Translations under genes and position numbers: made by a program
IMG/VR virus record: IMGVR_UViG_3300042691_011935
Span: 1-30,170 of that record
Source of the DNA: a virus
Direction: 5' to 3' (one strand)
Length of the DNA stretch: 30,170 bases
Part shown: piece after piece, positions 17,541-24,478 of the stretch
Layout of the letters: every line of letters starts with the position of its first letter
Numbering within the stretch: the first letter of the stretch is position 1
The notes under the pieces: generated by a model
Databases searched by the model: none
Told to the model about the DNA's origin: nothing
Seen by the model: only the letters and a program-made list of their open reading frames with translations

Positions 17541-17732
17541 TTAAATTGTTACACTATCTATAATAACATTATTTGCACATATTTCTAAACACCAGTTCAT
17601 TAGTTTATCTAACATAAGTGAATTATCTTCTTCATCAAAAGCATCTGTTGTAGCAATACATAATAAATCTGCTTGATTTGGATGCATTTTAATTAATTCA
17701 CTTGTTCTGTCTGAAAATTCTTTTACTGTCAT
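17541..17732 (-). CDS. Hypothetical small protein, 63 aa
   Basis: I choose the ATG ending at 17732 (MTVKEFSDRTSELI), just after the preceding stop at 17734. A longer frame to 17846 only reads through the neighbouring gene. It is mostly helical, with an acidic middle (DAFDEEDN). Not recognised. Confidence 0.6.
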   Translation of the reverse strand: MTVKEFSDRTSELIKMHPNQADLLCIATTDAFDEEDNSLMLDKLMNWCLEICANNVIIDSVTI

Positions 17733-17733
17733 A

Positions 17734-17973
17734 TTATTTCTTTTTAAATTCTTCAATGCTTTTTGATTTAAAGGTTTCGTTATAGTATTGCTCTGCCCAC
17801 ATATCACCAGGACCTGTTCCTCTATATAATAAAGTATTAGCAGCATCCATTATTTGGTCTTTTTCCATTTGTTTGGCTATCTGAAATGCGTTTGTATTCT
17901 GAATGTCATGGAATACATGATGTTCTTCAAGTTCCTTCACCAACCATTCAACTGCTGTCTGTTTATTTCCCAT
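17734..17973 (-). CDS. Small accessory protein (QTAVEWL...QYYNET family), copy 1
   Basis: A 79 aa helical protein of unknown function. QTAVEWLVKELEEH, IAKQMEKDQIMDAA and AEQYYNETF match the product of 18534-18770 closely, so the two are paralogues separated by one gene. The start at 17973 (MGNKQTAVEWL) is chosen by comparison with that copy and overlaps the upstream stop by 11 nt. Confidence 0.75.
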   Translation of the reverse strand: MGNKQTAVEWLVKELEEHHVFHDIQNTNAFQIAKQMEKDQIMDAANTLLYRGTGPGDMWAEQYYNETFKSKSIEEFKKK

Positions 17974-18559
17974 ATTTCTCAATATATTTCAAATATTTCT
18001 TTTTAAGAATAAAATTATAGTGATTAGTTTTAATTTGTTTATCACCATCATATTTAACCCAAATGTTTTTTACATTATCCATACATTGCAACAATCTTTC
18101 TAACTGAGATTTACTTTTATCAGTATTTCTTTCATAATACAACCAAGTTTCCCAGTAAGTATGATCAGGTTCTACAACAGTAACTGCTATTTGATAACCA
18201 AAAAATACAAATGATAATACTGGATTGTATTCATGCCTATAATCAGTTTCACTCCATTTGGTTTTCCATCCTAACCCACATGAACTAAAACCCACTTTAA
18301 TAGGTACAGGATATTGATATCTCATTTTCTCCGCATAAATCTCTTCATATGGTTTTATTTTACGAGCGTAATTAGGATTCATTTTGTTATAATTTTCCGT
18401 ACGTGCTATTTCTTCTAGTGTAGCTTTATAAGCTCTTTCAGGTGTGGCTTTAACCCATTTTCTAGGAAAGAAATATGGAACACCTATTGCTGTTTTACCA
18501 ATATACCATTTTAACTTAAATAGTTTAAATGGACTATTTATTATTTTTATCCAATTCAT
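17963..18559 (-). CDS. Hypothetical protein, 198 aa
   Basis: Basic Tyr/Trp-rich protein of unknown function. The start (MNWIKIINSPFKLFKLKW, then IGVPYFFPRKW) resembles uncharacterised flavobacterial phage proteins. ATG codons at 18586, 18568 and 18559 are all in frame. I take 18559, but 18568 is equally possible. It overlaps the gene on each side by 11-26 nt. Confidence 0.7.
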   Translation of the reverse strand: MNWIKIINSPFKLFKLKWYIGKTAIGVPYFFPRKWVKATPERAYKATLEEIARTENYNKMNPNYARKIKPYEEIYAEKMRYQYPVPIKVGFSSCGLGWKTKWSETDYRHEYNPVLSFVFFGYQIAVTVVEPDHTYWETWLYYERNTDKSKSQLERLLQCMDNVKNIWVKYDGDKQIKTNHYNFILKKKYLKYIEKYGK

Positions 18560-18770
18560 AAGTTTCATTATAGTATTGTTCTGCATCTTTTGTTACATCA
18601 AGTATTTCACCTGCTTCATCTACTATACCTCGCCCATAAGCATCTATTATCTGTTGTTTTTCCATTTGTTTGGCTTGTTCAATAATTTCATACATCACTC
18701 CAAAAACACCAATTGTTTTTTCAAGTTTAATAAACTCTTGTTCTAACCATTCAACTGCGGTCTGTTTCAT
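18534..18770 (-). CDS. Small accessory protein (QTAVEWL...QYYNET family), copy 2
   Basis: A 78 aa paralogue of 17734-17973: MKQTAVEWLEQEF, EQAKQMEKQQIIDA and AEQYYNETYE align with copy 1. The start at 18770 is set by an ATGA overlap with a 47 aa gene directly upstream (18767-18910). Longer in-frame starts would run through that gene. Confidence 0.75.
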   Translation of the reverse strand: MKQTAVEWLEQEFIKLEKTIGVFGVMYEIIEQAKQMEKQQIIDAYGRGIVDEAGEILDVTKDAEQYYNETYELDKNNK

Positions 18771-18910
18771 TCTGCTTCCCATAATTGTTGTATTAGTGGT
18801 GTTAATAATTTGCCTGAAAATATCCAATAAATCAATTGAATTGGTAGTATTATCATATCTAAAACCATAAATGGTAATGTAAAAATTACTTTAATTAGTC
18901 GTATTTTCAT
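18767..18910 (-). CDS. Small membrane protein, 47 aa
   Basis: A short gene joined to both neighbours by 4 nt ATGA overlaps (18907-18910 and 18767-18770), which strongly supports it. The product starts MKIRLIKVIFTLPFMVLDM and continues with a hydrophobic IILPIQLIYWIFSGK segment, giving one or two membrane passes with a basic N-terminus. Function unknown. Small inner-membrane proteins of this type are common among phage accessory genes. Confidence 0.75.
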   Translation of the reverse strand: MKIRLIKVIFTLPFMVLDMIILPIQLIYWIFSGKLLTPLIQQLWEAE

Positions 18911-19164
18911 TTAAATGTTATATTAATAATGTTTTTAGCTACAATCTTATTTCCATCTTTCCATAATGTGTCTCCTTTTATTGAGTCACATTCCATAGTA
19001 GGATATGATTGATAACCACTTGTTTCCCAATATGATTGAACTTCAATAGGATATTCTTTTGTTGGCTTATGATTACGAGGAAACATTATTCCTAATAATA
19101 TTCCAACAATAAAAAATATCATTGGAACCCAAAAATTCCAAAAATTAAAATTTTTCCAGTTCAT
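18907..19164 (-). CDS. Single-pass membrane protein, 85 aa
   Basis: One membrane segment near the N-terminus (FWVPMIFFIVGILLGIMF, about residues 11-28) followed by a polar domain of about 55 residues, probably periplasmic. No lipobox. Unknown function. It overlaps both the upstream 67 aa gene and the downstream 47 aa membrane gene by 4 nt, so a small membrane complex is conceivable. Confidence 0.72.
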   Translation of the reverse strand: MNWKNFNFWNFWVPMIFFIVGILLGIMFPRNHKPTKEYPIEVQSYWETSGYQSYPTMECDSIKGDTLWKDGNKIVAKNIINITFK

Positions 19165-19364
19165 AACACTTGTATTTGTTGTTTTACTTCAGACCAAAAT
19201 TCATATCCTCTATCAGCACCCATATAACCTAATACTTCATCACATACTTTTAAAGCACATACTTTAGCAGTAGGTAAATAAATCTTTGAATAATCTGATA
19301 ATTTAGTTTGTTTAAGATTACAAAAATAATCTATGAGCTCTTGTGCTTTTTCTTTTGGTGTCAT
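19161..19364 (-). CDS. Conserved small protein (KEKAxELIDxF family), 67 aa
   Basis: Helical protein of a type widespread in Bacteroidota phages and prophages as I recall: KEKAQELIDYF at the start, AKVCALKVCDEVL in the middle, FWSEVKQQIQVL at the end. Function unknown. ATGA overlap with the membrane-protein gene downstream. Confidence 0.72.
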   Translation of the reverse strand: MTPKEKAQELIDYFCNLKQTKLSDYSKIYLPTAKVCALKVCDEVLGYMGADRGYEFWSEVKQQIQVL

Positions 19365-19370
19365 ATTAAT

Positions 19371-20255
19371 TTAATATATTATTCTCTTTTTTACAATACC
19401 ATTAGAATATTTTATGATTTTAAATCCTGGAGTAATTAAATTACTTACATTACCCATTATATCATAAACTGTATAGTAAATACTTTTACTAGGTTCTACA
19501 TATATAACACCTTTGTTATATTTAGTACCATTAAAATCATATTGTGATAATTGATAATAAGTTATATACTGTGATACATTATAATCTTTAAAATTATAAA
19601 CAGTATAATAATTAGAATTACCTTGAGCTTTTATTTTACCTACATAATAAAATGTAATAAAATCATTAGATTTTAATAATTCAAAATAATCTGAATTAGT
19701 TTCACTAAATGTTGCCCAAGATAATTCTACATAATTACTATCATTAAATGCTTTAAAATAATCTAATTCTACTGGCAATGGTGTTACATTTAACCAATAA
19801 GGGCATATAGAATTAAATCCTTTACATAAACTTCCTGATGCTGTTGCTTTTACTTGCCATGTGTATTTGTGATCCTTCTGAACTTGGAACTCAAAGCCCT
19901 GACCAACAGTTTGACAGGTAGTGTTATCAATAAGAGTGAGATCACTAAACTGTACGCTAGTACAGCCAATGATATTGTACCCAATATTAATGATAATATT
20001 ACCATGAAAATTAATGTCAAAGGTAAAACTATAAGATATATTTCTGGAAAAAGGATTAATAGTATTACAATAATTATTACTAATAAGATATTCATAATTT
20101 AAAGGATATTCATTTATTTGTTTAGCTTTTAATTGTGATGTATCACAAGTTGTTAATTGTCTTAAATTCTGAATAACATTGTTAGTATCAATTTTAACAA
20201 ACTGTGCATTAAGTAAATTAGATATTAATATAAACAATATTATTATTTGTTTCAT
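19371..20255 (-). CDS. Secreted host-like surface protein with T9SS-like C-terminal domain
   Basis: Predicted exported protein of 294 aa. A Sec signal peptide (MKQIIILFILISNLLNAQ) is followed by a Cys-containing beta-rich domain. From about residue 160 there is the module found before sorting domains in Bacteroidota surface proteins: LPVELDYFKAF, VELSWATFSETNSDYFEL and YYQLSQYDFNGTKY. The end (YYTVYDIMGN, then GFKIIKYSNGIVKKRIIY) resembles a type A T9SS C-terminal signal. If functional, the host type IX secretion system would place it on the cell surface during infection. It may act in superinfection exclusion or surface alteration; both are inference. The signal peptide resembles that of 14256-15653 (LISNL..AQ). 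Confidence 0.82.
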   Translation of the reverse strand: MKQIIILFILISNLLNAQFVKIDTNNVIQNLRQLTTCDTSQLKAKQINEYPLNYEYLISNNYCNTINPFSRNISYSFTFDINFHGNIIINIGYNIIGCTSVQFSDLTLIDNTTCQTVGQGFEFQVQKDHKYTWQVKATASGSLCKGFNSICPYWLNVTPLPVELDYFKAFNDSNYVELSWATFSETNSDYFELLKSNDFITFYYVGKIKAQGNSNYYTVYNFKDYNVSQYITYYQLSQYDFNGTKYNKGVIYVEPSKSIYYTVYDIMGNVSNLITPGFKIIKYSNGIVKKRIIY

Positions 20256-20283
20256 TGTACAAAATTAATTAAAAAATATACCT

Positions 20284-22164
20284 TTAGAATAATGTTAATT
20301 GTTCTTTTATATTTATATCAGCAATCCATTCTTTAGCTTTATTTATATAATATGAATAATCAATATCATACTTACTAAAATCATCAGGATAAAATGCTTT
20401 GTTAAAATAAGTTACTTTCCAATCTTTAGAAAATGATCTGTGTTTATATGGAGCTTCTACATGAGCTTTACTACCATCTTCTGAATGTTTAAATAACCAT
20501 TTACCTTTATTAGATATAAAATATCTTACAGTTTTAGATAGTTTCTGAGTTTTATATTCCCCATCTTCTATCCAATGTAATTGATACCAATTATTACCTC
20601 TTTTATCTGAACTTTTAGATTTAACACCAGCACAAAAATCAAATATATTTTTATGATTCATAATAGTATCTTTAACATTTGTACTATTTTTATGATACAT
20701 ATAGAAAGCATAAGGAATAATAGCATGTGATTTGTTTTTATGTAATGGAATATCTTCAAACTCACATCTACCTTTAGCTTTATATTTACCATTAGTATAG
20801 AATGCCAAATAATTATTAACATCAAATATTACCATTTTACTATATTCAGCATACTCTAATTGAAGTTTAGTTTTATTCATCCAATCAATACAGATATCAT
20901 AATAATTACTAATTTGACTTTTTGGTATTCTCATAGTTAAACCATCAGTATTAATTTGAATAAGTTTATTATCCTCAATATCCATTAGCATTTCAGCTAA
21001 CATGGTCAATAATAACTGACCATTAATAGTTGTTGCCATAGTATATTGTGGATCATATAACCATGAATACATATCATTAGACTTACCATATACTGAATTA
21101 GCACTCAACTTAAATCCATCAGCTAATACTTTATCTCCAGTTTTCTTTGCTTCTAATCTTGGAATTACAATTTCCTCTTTATAGATTTTAGGAAAATCTT
21201 TACCTAAATGCTTAGGATATAATTCATTAACAATAGCAATACTAGGATATAGTGAACTTACGTCAGCATCTATTATCATATAATTTTCATCAGATTCTAC
21301 AATAGCATTATTTATACTACCGTGAATACCACCTTTACCATAATCAAACTGAAAATCTTTATATGTAATACTAACATTACCATCAGACTTAGTATTTGCT
21401 AATTCACAATTTTTAAAATAATCTAGAATTTTATTAAATTCATCAGATTTAAAATTTATGTAATCAAATACTATATCAGAACCTTTAATGCTCTTTCTAA
21501 ATGTTCTCATACTTCTGACATCTTTCTTATTTTTGCCAGTTTTATTACAATAAATATTTAGCATTAACTCTGAACCTATTTTACTATCAGATGCATTTAT
21601 AAGATTAATATTGTATAATTTAGTAAGTTTCTTTCTTAACTCTATCATATTAATAGTTCTCTTATATAATTCTTTAGTAGCAATAACATCATTTAGATTA
21701 TAACTAAGAACCATTTCTAACCAATTACTACCTTCACCTTGTGATGGCATGTCTTCTATATTATCTAAATCCATAGAAAATTCACACCATTTAAGACCTG
21801 TTCTTTTATTCTTATTGTCAAAATGATGTATTCTATATAAATCTAAATGTTTGTGTCTTAATCTCCATTCAGGTACATCTAATTGTCTATCATTGTCAGA
21901 TGTTATTATATGTGCATATCTCCTAATATCACCTGGTGTACAATTAGGATGTCTATACATATATTCTAATATCTGAGCATCAAAGTTTATAGAATTAAAA
22001 CCTATAAGACCTGATACTTCATTGTTTAGAAATTCAAACATTTGTTCTTTATCATCAAGTTCATTGTCAATAACAAATATTCTTGTTTCATCTGAATCTC
22101 TATCTAAAAAAGTAGCTGTAAAAACATCAAGGGTTTCTAAATCCCATACCCATACTTTTTTCAT
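20284..22164 (-). CDS. Family B DNA polymerase
   Basis: Replicative polymerase with 3'-5' proofreading, 626 aa. Exonuclease motifs: WDLETLD (Asp8, Glu10), GFNSINFDAQ (55-64) and SYNLNDVIATKEL (154-166, Asp159). Polymerase motifs: DADVSSLYPS (298-307, motif A), KLSANSVYGK (351-360, motif B) and INTDGLT (403-409, motif C, where the usual DTDS reads NTDG; the essential second Asp406 is kept). The last five residues, QLTLF, match the bacterial sliding-clamp binding motif QLxLF. No protein-priming (TPR2-type) insertion is obvious. Its short length fits phage PolB enzymes. It overlaps the small Cys-rich gene upstream by 4 nt. Confidence 0.93.
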   Translation of the reverse strand: MKKVWVWDLETLDVFTATFLDRDSDETRIFVIDNELDDKEQMFEFLNNEVSGLIGFNSINFDAQILEYMYRHPNCTPGDIRRYAHIITSDNDRQLDVPEWRLRHKHLDLYRIHHFDNKNKRTGLKWCEFSMDLDNIEDMPSQGEGSNWLEMVLSYNLNDVIATKELYKRTINMIELRKKLTKLYNINLINASDSKIGSELMLNIYCNKTGKNKKDVRSMRTFRKSIKGSDIVFDYINFKSDEFNKILDYFKNCELANTKSDGNVSITYKDFQFDYGKGGIHGSINNAIVESDENYMIIDADVSSLYPSIAIVNELYPKHLGKDFPKIYKEEIVIPRLEAKKTGDKVLADGFKLSANSVYGKSNDMYSWLYDPQYTMATTINGQLLLTMLAEMLMDIEDNKLIQINTDGLTMRIPKSQISNYYDICIDWMNKTKLQLEYAEYSKMVIFDVNNYLAFYTNGKYKAKGRCEFEDIPLHKNKSHAIIPYAFYMYHKNSTNVKDTIMNHKNIFDFCAGVKSKSSDKRGNNWYQLHWIEDGEYKTQKLSKTVRYFISNKGKWLFKHSEDGSKAHVEAPYKHRSFSKDWKVTYFNKAFYPDDFSKYDIDYSYYINKAKEWIADINIKEQLTLF

Positions 22165-22433
22165 GATATTGTAATATTATTATCAATCTTAAATTTATTC
22201 CAATCTTCAACACTCATCATATCAGGAAATCTTTTACCTTTATTACATGATTTTTTAACATATAATTTACCAGGAACTGAACATCCACAATATATACATT
22301 TACCTTTTTTCATACAATCATTCTTACAAATCTCAGATCTGTATAATACTTGTTCTCTTTCATGCTGAGGTAATATATTTAATTTATCACCTAACATTTT
22401 TAAATTACCTTCAATAAATTGTAATACTTTCAT
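22161..22433 (-). CDS. Small zinc-ribbon-like Cys-rich protein, 90 aa
   Basis: Six cysteines at 36, 40, 46, 49, 51 and 63 (CKNDC, then KCIYCGC, then SCNKGKRFP) suggest a zinc-binding knuckle between a helical N-terminus and a short C-terminal helix (VEDWNKFK). Similar phage proteins of unknown function exist. Coupled by ATGA overlaps to both PolB (downstream) and the nucleotide hydrolase (upstream), so an accessory replication role is plausible. Confidence 0.75.
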   Translation of the reverse strand: MKVLQFIEGNLKMLGDKLNILPQHEREQVLYRSEICKNDCMKKGKCIYCGCSVPGKLYVKKSCNKGKRFPDMMSVEDWNKFKIDNNITIS

Positions 22434-22741
22434 TTTAAATAAGTTTTATTTCTATTATCATTTATACTATTATTTAATATACCATCTAATGCCATTAATG
22501 CATTAGCAGCTACACAAGCTAAATGATGTACACCAGATTCATCCATGTCTTCACCTGTTAAATATTGATTAGTATGTCTGTGTAAAGCATCTATATATCT
22601 TAATACATCACCATTACCTGAATAATTAAATTCACCATATTTATCAGCACCATGTGTAAATACTTTAGCAACTTCTTTTAATGCTAATTGAGGTATCATT
22701 GTAAATTTAGGTTTACCTTGATCAAATTTTTTAAATTCCAT
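22430..22741 (-). CDS. MazG-like dATP/dGTP pyrophosphohydrolase family protein, 103 aa
   Basis: Matches from memory the short all-helical family annotated as dATP/dGTP diphosphohydrolase N-terminal (formerly a DUF). Key blocks: FTHGADKYGEFNYSG (27-41), RYIDALHRHTNQYLTGEDMD (48-67) and VHHLACVAANALMALD (71-86). The Glu/Asp and His residues of the helical bundle would bind magnesium and nucleotide. It probably hydrolyses dNTPs to dNMP and pyrophosphate, shaping the nucleotide pool for the PolB gene two genes downstream. No PurZ or other Z-genome gene is visible, so a base-modification role is not supported here. Confidence 0.75.
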   Translation of the reverse strand: MEFKKFDQGKPKFTMIPQLALKEVAKVFTHGADKYGEFNYSGNGDVLRYIDALHRHTNQYLTGEDMDESGVHHLACVAANALMALDGILNNSINDNRNKTYLK

Positions 22742-22989
22742 TGTTAATAATTTAATTTTGTTAAAAATAGAGCATGCTTGGAAACTTAATCCACTACACC
22801 ATATACCTCTCTATTTAGGGCCATCAAGTCTAACTTGATAACGCATCCACCAACTAACACCCCTGTTAGTATTTTAATGAGGAAGTTCCAACTAGTTCAA
22901 TCCTATTCTAGAAATCAGATGTAACTGTTGGTGCATGACTAAGCTCTACATTAATCCTCATTGTTTAATCTTTTTCTACCTGTGTTTTG

Positions 22990-23089
22990 TAGTCAGGACA
23001 GGATTCGAACCTGTATGATAAGTAATTTTAAGACCATATTGTAAACCTATCTTATTGTGGTCAGCGTCTACCAATTCCGCCACCTGACT
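22990..23089 (-). tRNA. tRNA-Leu-like sequence with aberrant anticodon region
   Basis: The acceptor stem AGTCAGG/CCTGACT is perfect with discriminator A. Positions 8-9 are TG, the D-arm GCGGAATTGGTAGACGC is typical of tRNA-Leu, and the T-arm ACAGG-TTCGAAT-CCTGT is perfect. The region between D- and T-arms is 49 nt instead of about 31 in the window's normal tRNA-Leu. No 5 bp stem with a 7 nt loop forms. Instead GACCA pairs TGGTC across 21 nt, and GATAGGT could pair ACTTATC in a pseudoknot. CTTAAAA, a Leu(UAA) anticodon loop sequence, is present but without a stem. It may be an inserted, decayed or specialised tRNA mimic. Confidence 0.6.
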
Positions 23090-23266
23090 GTTTTGCTCTT
23101 TATTCTCTTACCCTTTTATATCAGAGCTAACCTGCTTATCTATAAGAATGTATCCGATGATACTCCGTCCTAAGTTAATAGGACTTCCACTTCTGAGTGT
23201 GGACCCTTTCTTAATAATACGAGTTTTTCAAGGGTACAGGTTATTTGAGGATGAGAAGTCCTCTTG

Positions 23267-23355
23267 TGGACCCGATGAGATTCGAACTCATGTATCTCAC
23301 ATAATTTCAATTAAGTTTCTACAAGTTTAGGTACACAATTTTTCTTCATGTGTCC
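23267..23355 (-). tRNA. Degenerate tRNA-like sequence (intact T-arm)
   Basis: The T-arm ATGAG-TTCGAAT-CTCAT (23275-23291) is perfect, followed by CGGGTCC and discriminator A. The 5' strand GGACACA pairs with it at five of seven positions. Positions 8-9 are TG, and the D-region (GAAAAATTGTGTACC) is a distant match to a Leu-type D-arm. No anticodon stem can be drawn. It is probably a tRNA pseudogene or the tRNA-like part of the larger RNA. Confidence 0.45.
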
Positions 23356-23452
23356 AGCTGAATATTTAGTTTAATTTTGCCATCAAACTAACAAAGTGGG
23401 AGGTTCACTTTTAATCTGGCAGCACCCTAAACGAGGCCAGTTTTGTACTTAT

Positions 23453-23575
23453 TTAGACTAACTCAAGTACAGGAGTTTCAACATCATTAAATGATGCTAC
23501 AAGGTCTGCGATGGCAGACTGACCTACTAGATCAGCCTTAGTGCCAAGTTCAATAGAGTTTCCAACTATTGTTAC
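23453..23575 (-). other. 40-codon open stretch with protein-like composition, no start codon
   Basis: Inside the structured region a frame stays open for 40 codons to a TAA. It reads VGNSIELGTKADLVGQ followed by SAIADLVASFNDVETPVLEL. It is less AT-rich than its surroundings and looks like real protein, but has no ATG and is preceded by two TAG codons (23576-23581). It overlaps two of the hairpins. Options are a fragment of a lost gene, a recoded gene, or chance. Confidence 0.35.
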
Positions 23576-23667
23576 CTACTAATTATTTAAGTCCACACAT
23601 TATTAGGCAAAGGACTACTTGCTTGTTAATATTCACTATATGAGGCATATCCTTTCGGGCCCAATTA

Positions 23668-23775
23668 TTATTTAATTTGCAAAAGTACAACACATTTTCT
23701 TTTCTTCCAAATTGTATAATGCAAAATAAATTGATCATTAACTTCATCATAGTCAATATTCCAATTGAATATCAT
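23668..23775 (-). CDS. Possible small protein, 35 aa
   Basis: An ATG-started frame (MIFNWNIDYDEVNDQF, ending LLQIK) with ordinary composition, 76 nt after the tRNA-Leu. Against it, the best promoter of the region (23680-23711) lies within its 3' half and no coupling with other genes is seen. Confidence 0.35.
   Translation of the reverse strand: MIFNWNIDYDEVNDQFILHYTIWKKRKCVVLLQIK
23680..23711 (-). promoter_or_regulatory. Bacteroidota-type promoter for the structured RNA region
   Basis: On the minus strand TTTG (23711-23708), a 20 nt spacer, then TACTTTTG (23687-23680). This is a full match to the -33 TTTG / -7 TAnnTTTG consensus. Transcription would begin near 23672, at the start of the gene-poor, hairpin-rich stretch. 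Confidence 0.65.
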
Positions 23776-23851
23776 TTTAGACAATGATAAAATAATGATA
23801 AAAAATAAAAAGAAATTGTAAATTAACATAATTATTGATTTTAAAGGTTAG

Positions 23852-23933
23852 TGCTCAAGGAGGGAATCGAACCCTCAAAGCTAATGCCATAGGATTTTAA
23901 GTCCTACATGTTTACCAATTTCATCACCTGAGC
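23852..23933 (-). tRNA. tRNA-Leu (anticodon UAA)
   Basis: A complete class II tRNA of 82 nt. Acceptor GCTCAGG/CTTGAGC (one G-U) with discriminator A, D-arm ATGAAATTGGTAAACAT, anticodon arm TAGGA-CTTAAAA-TCCTA giving anticodon UAA, long variable region, and T-arm GAGGG-TTCGATT-CCCTC. The 3' CCA is not encoded. It decodes UUA, a codon used heavily in these AT-rich genes. It begins directly after the terminator of the preceding gene. Confidence 0.93.
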
Positions 23934-23934
23934 A

Positions 23935-23968
23935 TAAAAAGAACCCTGAACTTAATCAGGGCTCTTTT
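23935..23968 (-). terminator. Rho-independent terminator after the 159 aa gene
   Basis: A 12 bp stem AAAGAGCCCTGA/TCAGGGTTCTTT (one G-U on the minus strand) with a 6 nt loop and a following T-run. It lies 26 nt after the stop of 23994-24473 and ends at the tRNA-Leu. Confidence 0.88.
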
Positions 23969-23993
23969 AAACAAACAACAATTGATTTACTAA

Positions 23994-24473
23994 TTATCCA
24001 GCAATTTGTGCTCTCAAAGCCTCAAGAACTTGAGTATTTGTTGGAACATCAGCTGTTGTTAAAGCATGACCTTTAGAATTAAAGGTTGACTTTACAGCTG
24101 ATTCAAATGCAGGAGAATCAGTATCTGCAAATACTACTGTTGTGTAGGTATTTACAGTTCTTACACCACCATCAGCAGTAGGAATATCATATCCCTCTAC
24201 TTCACGAGTTTCAATAGAACCCATGAACCACCCACCATTGGCAGGATTGCTTTGGTTAAATATTGCATCTGCATAACCTGGATCTTGTTTACCAAGATAA
24301 TTGGTTTCATAGCAATTGATTTTTGTAGTACGTGCTTGTGTTGCAGGTACTACCATTTTACCAAATGGTGTATCAATGAATTTTACTTCACCAAATGTAA
24401 TTGTTCTGTAATTACGACCATTTTTGTCTTGTTTAATCTCTGATTGTGCTGTTTTGATTACGATGTTACTCAT
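23994..24473 (-). CDS. Conserved protein, possibly OB-fold nucleic-acid binding, 159 aa
   Basis: Not firmly recognised. The N-terminus (NIVIKTAQSEIKQDKNGRNY, then TITFGEVKFI) alternates strands around a DKNGR turn as in OB-fold proteins. The middle contains GKQDPGYADAIFNQ and the C-terminal 30 residues are helical. Codons are less AT-biased than in neighbours, which can mark high expression, and a strong terminator follows. A second SSB-like protein is one possibility; a structural or host-takeover protein is another. Confidence 0.72.
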   Translation of the reverse strand: MSNIVIKTAQSEIKQDKNGRNYRTITFGEVKFIDTPFGKMVVPATQARTTKINCYETNYLGKQDPGYADAIFNQSNPANGGWFMGSIETREVEGYDIPTADGGVRTVNTYTTVVFADTDSPAFESAVKSTFNSKGHALTTADVPTNTQVLEALRAQIAG

Positions 24474-24478
24474 GATTT

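Larger units (their letters stand above)
22766..23672 (-). ncRNA. Candidate large structured noncoding RNA (GOLLD/ROOL-like in size and context)
   Basis: About 900 nt without a convincing gene, starting just after a Bacteroidota promoter (23680-23711). It ends at a hairpin with U-rich tail (AATAGAG/CTCTATT, then TTTAA) before the hydrolase gene. Hairpins visible on the minus strand include arms at 23590-23594/23612-23616, 23551-23556/23566-23571, 23504-23509/23514-23519, 23482-23487/23491-23496, 23445-23450/23465-23470, 23416-23420/23436-23440, 23393-23398/23406-23411, 23366-23372/23385-23391, 23167-23172/23179-23184, 23150-23154/23159-23163, 22853-22858/22865-22870 and 22823-22828/22834-22839. 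Two tRNA-like sequences lie inside it and a true tRNA just upstream. GOLLD and ROOL RNAs are of this size and sit beside phage tRNAs. Identity with either is not shown; a decayed tRNA cluster is the alternative. Confidence 0.45.

Noticed and set aside
22430-22741. Evidence for a modified (Z-type) genome
   Set aside because: The MazG-like hydrolase alone does not show it, and no PurZ-like gene is in the window.
22870-22956. Possible third tRNA (TGAGGA/TCCTCA outer stem)
   Set aside because: No T-loop, D-loop or anticodon arm can be drawn; only a nested stem remains.
23148-23330. 60 aa plus-strand open frame containing DEIRTHV
   Set aside because: This peptide is the translation of the tRNA-like T-arm on the other strand, a common artefact.
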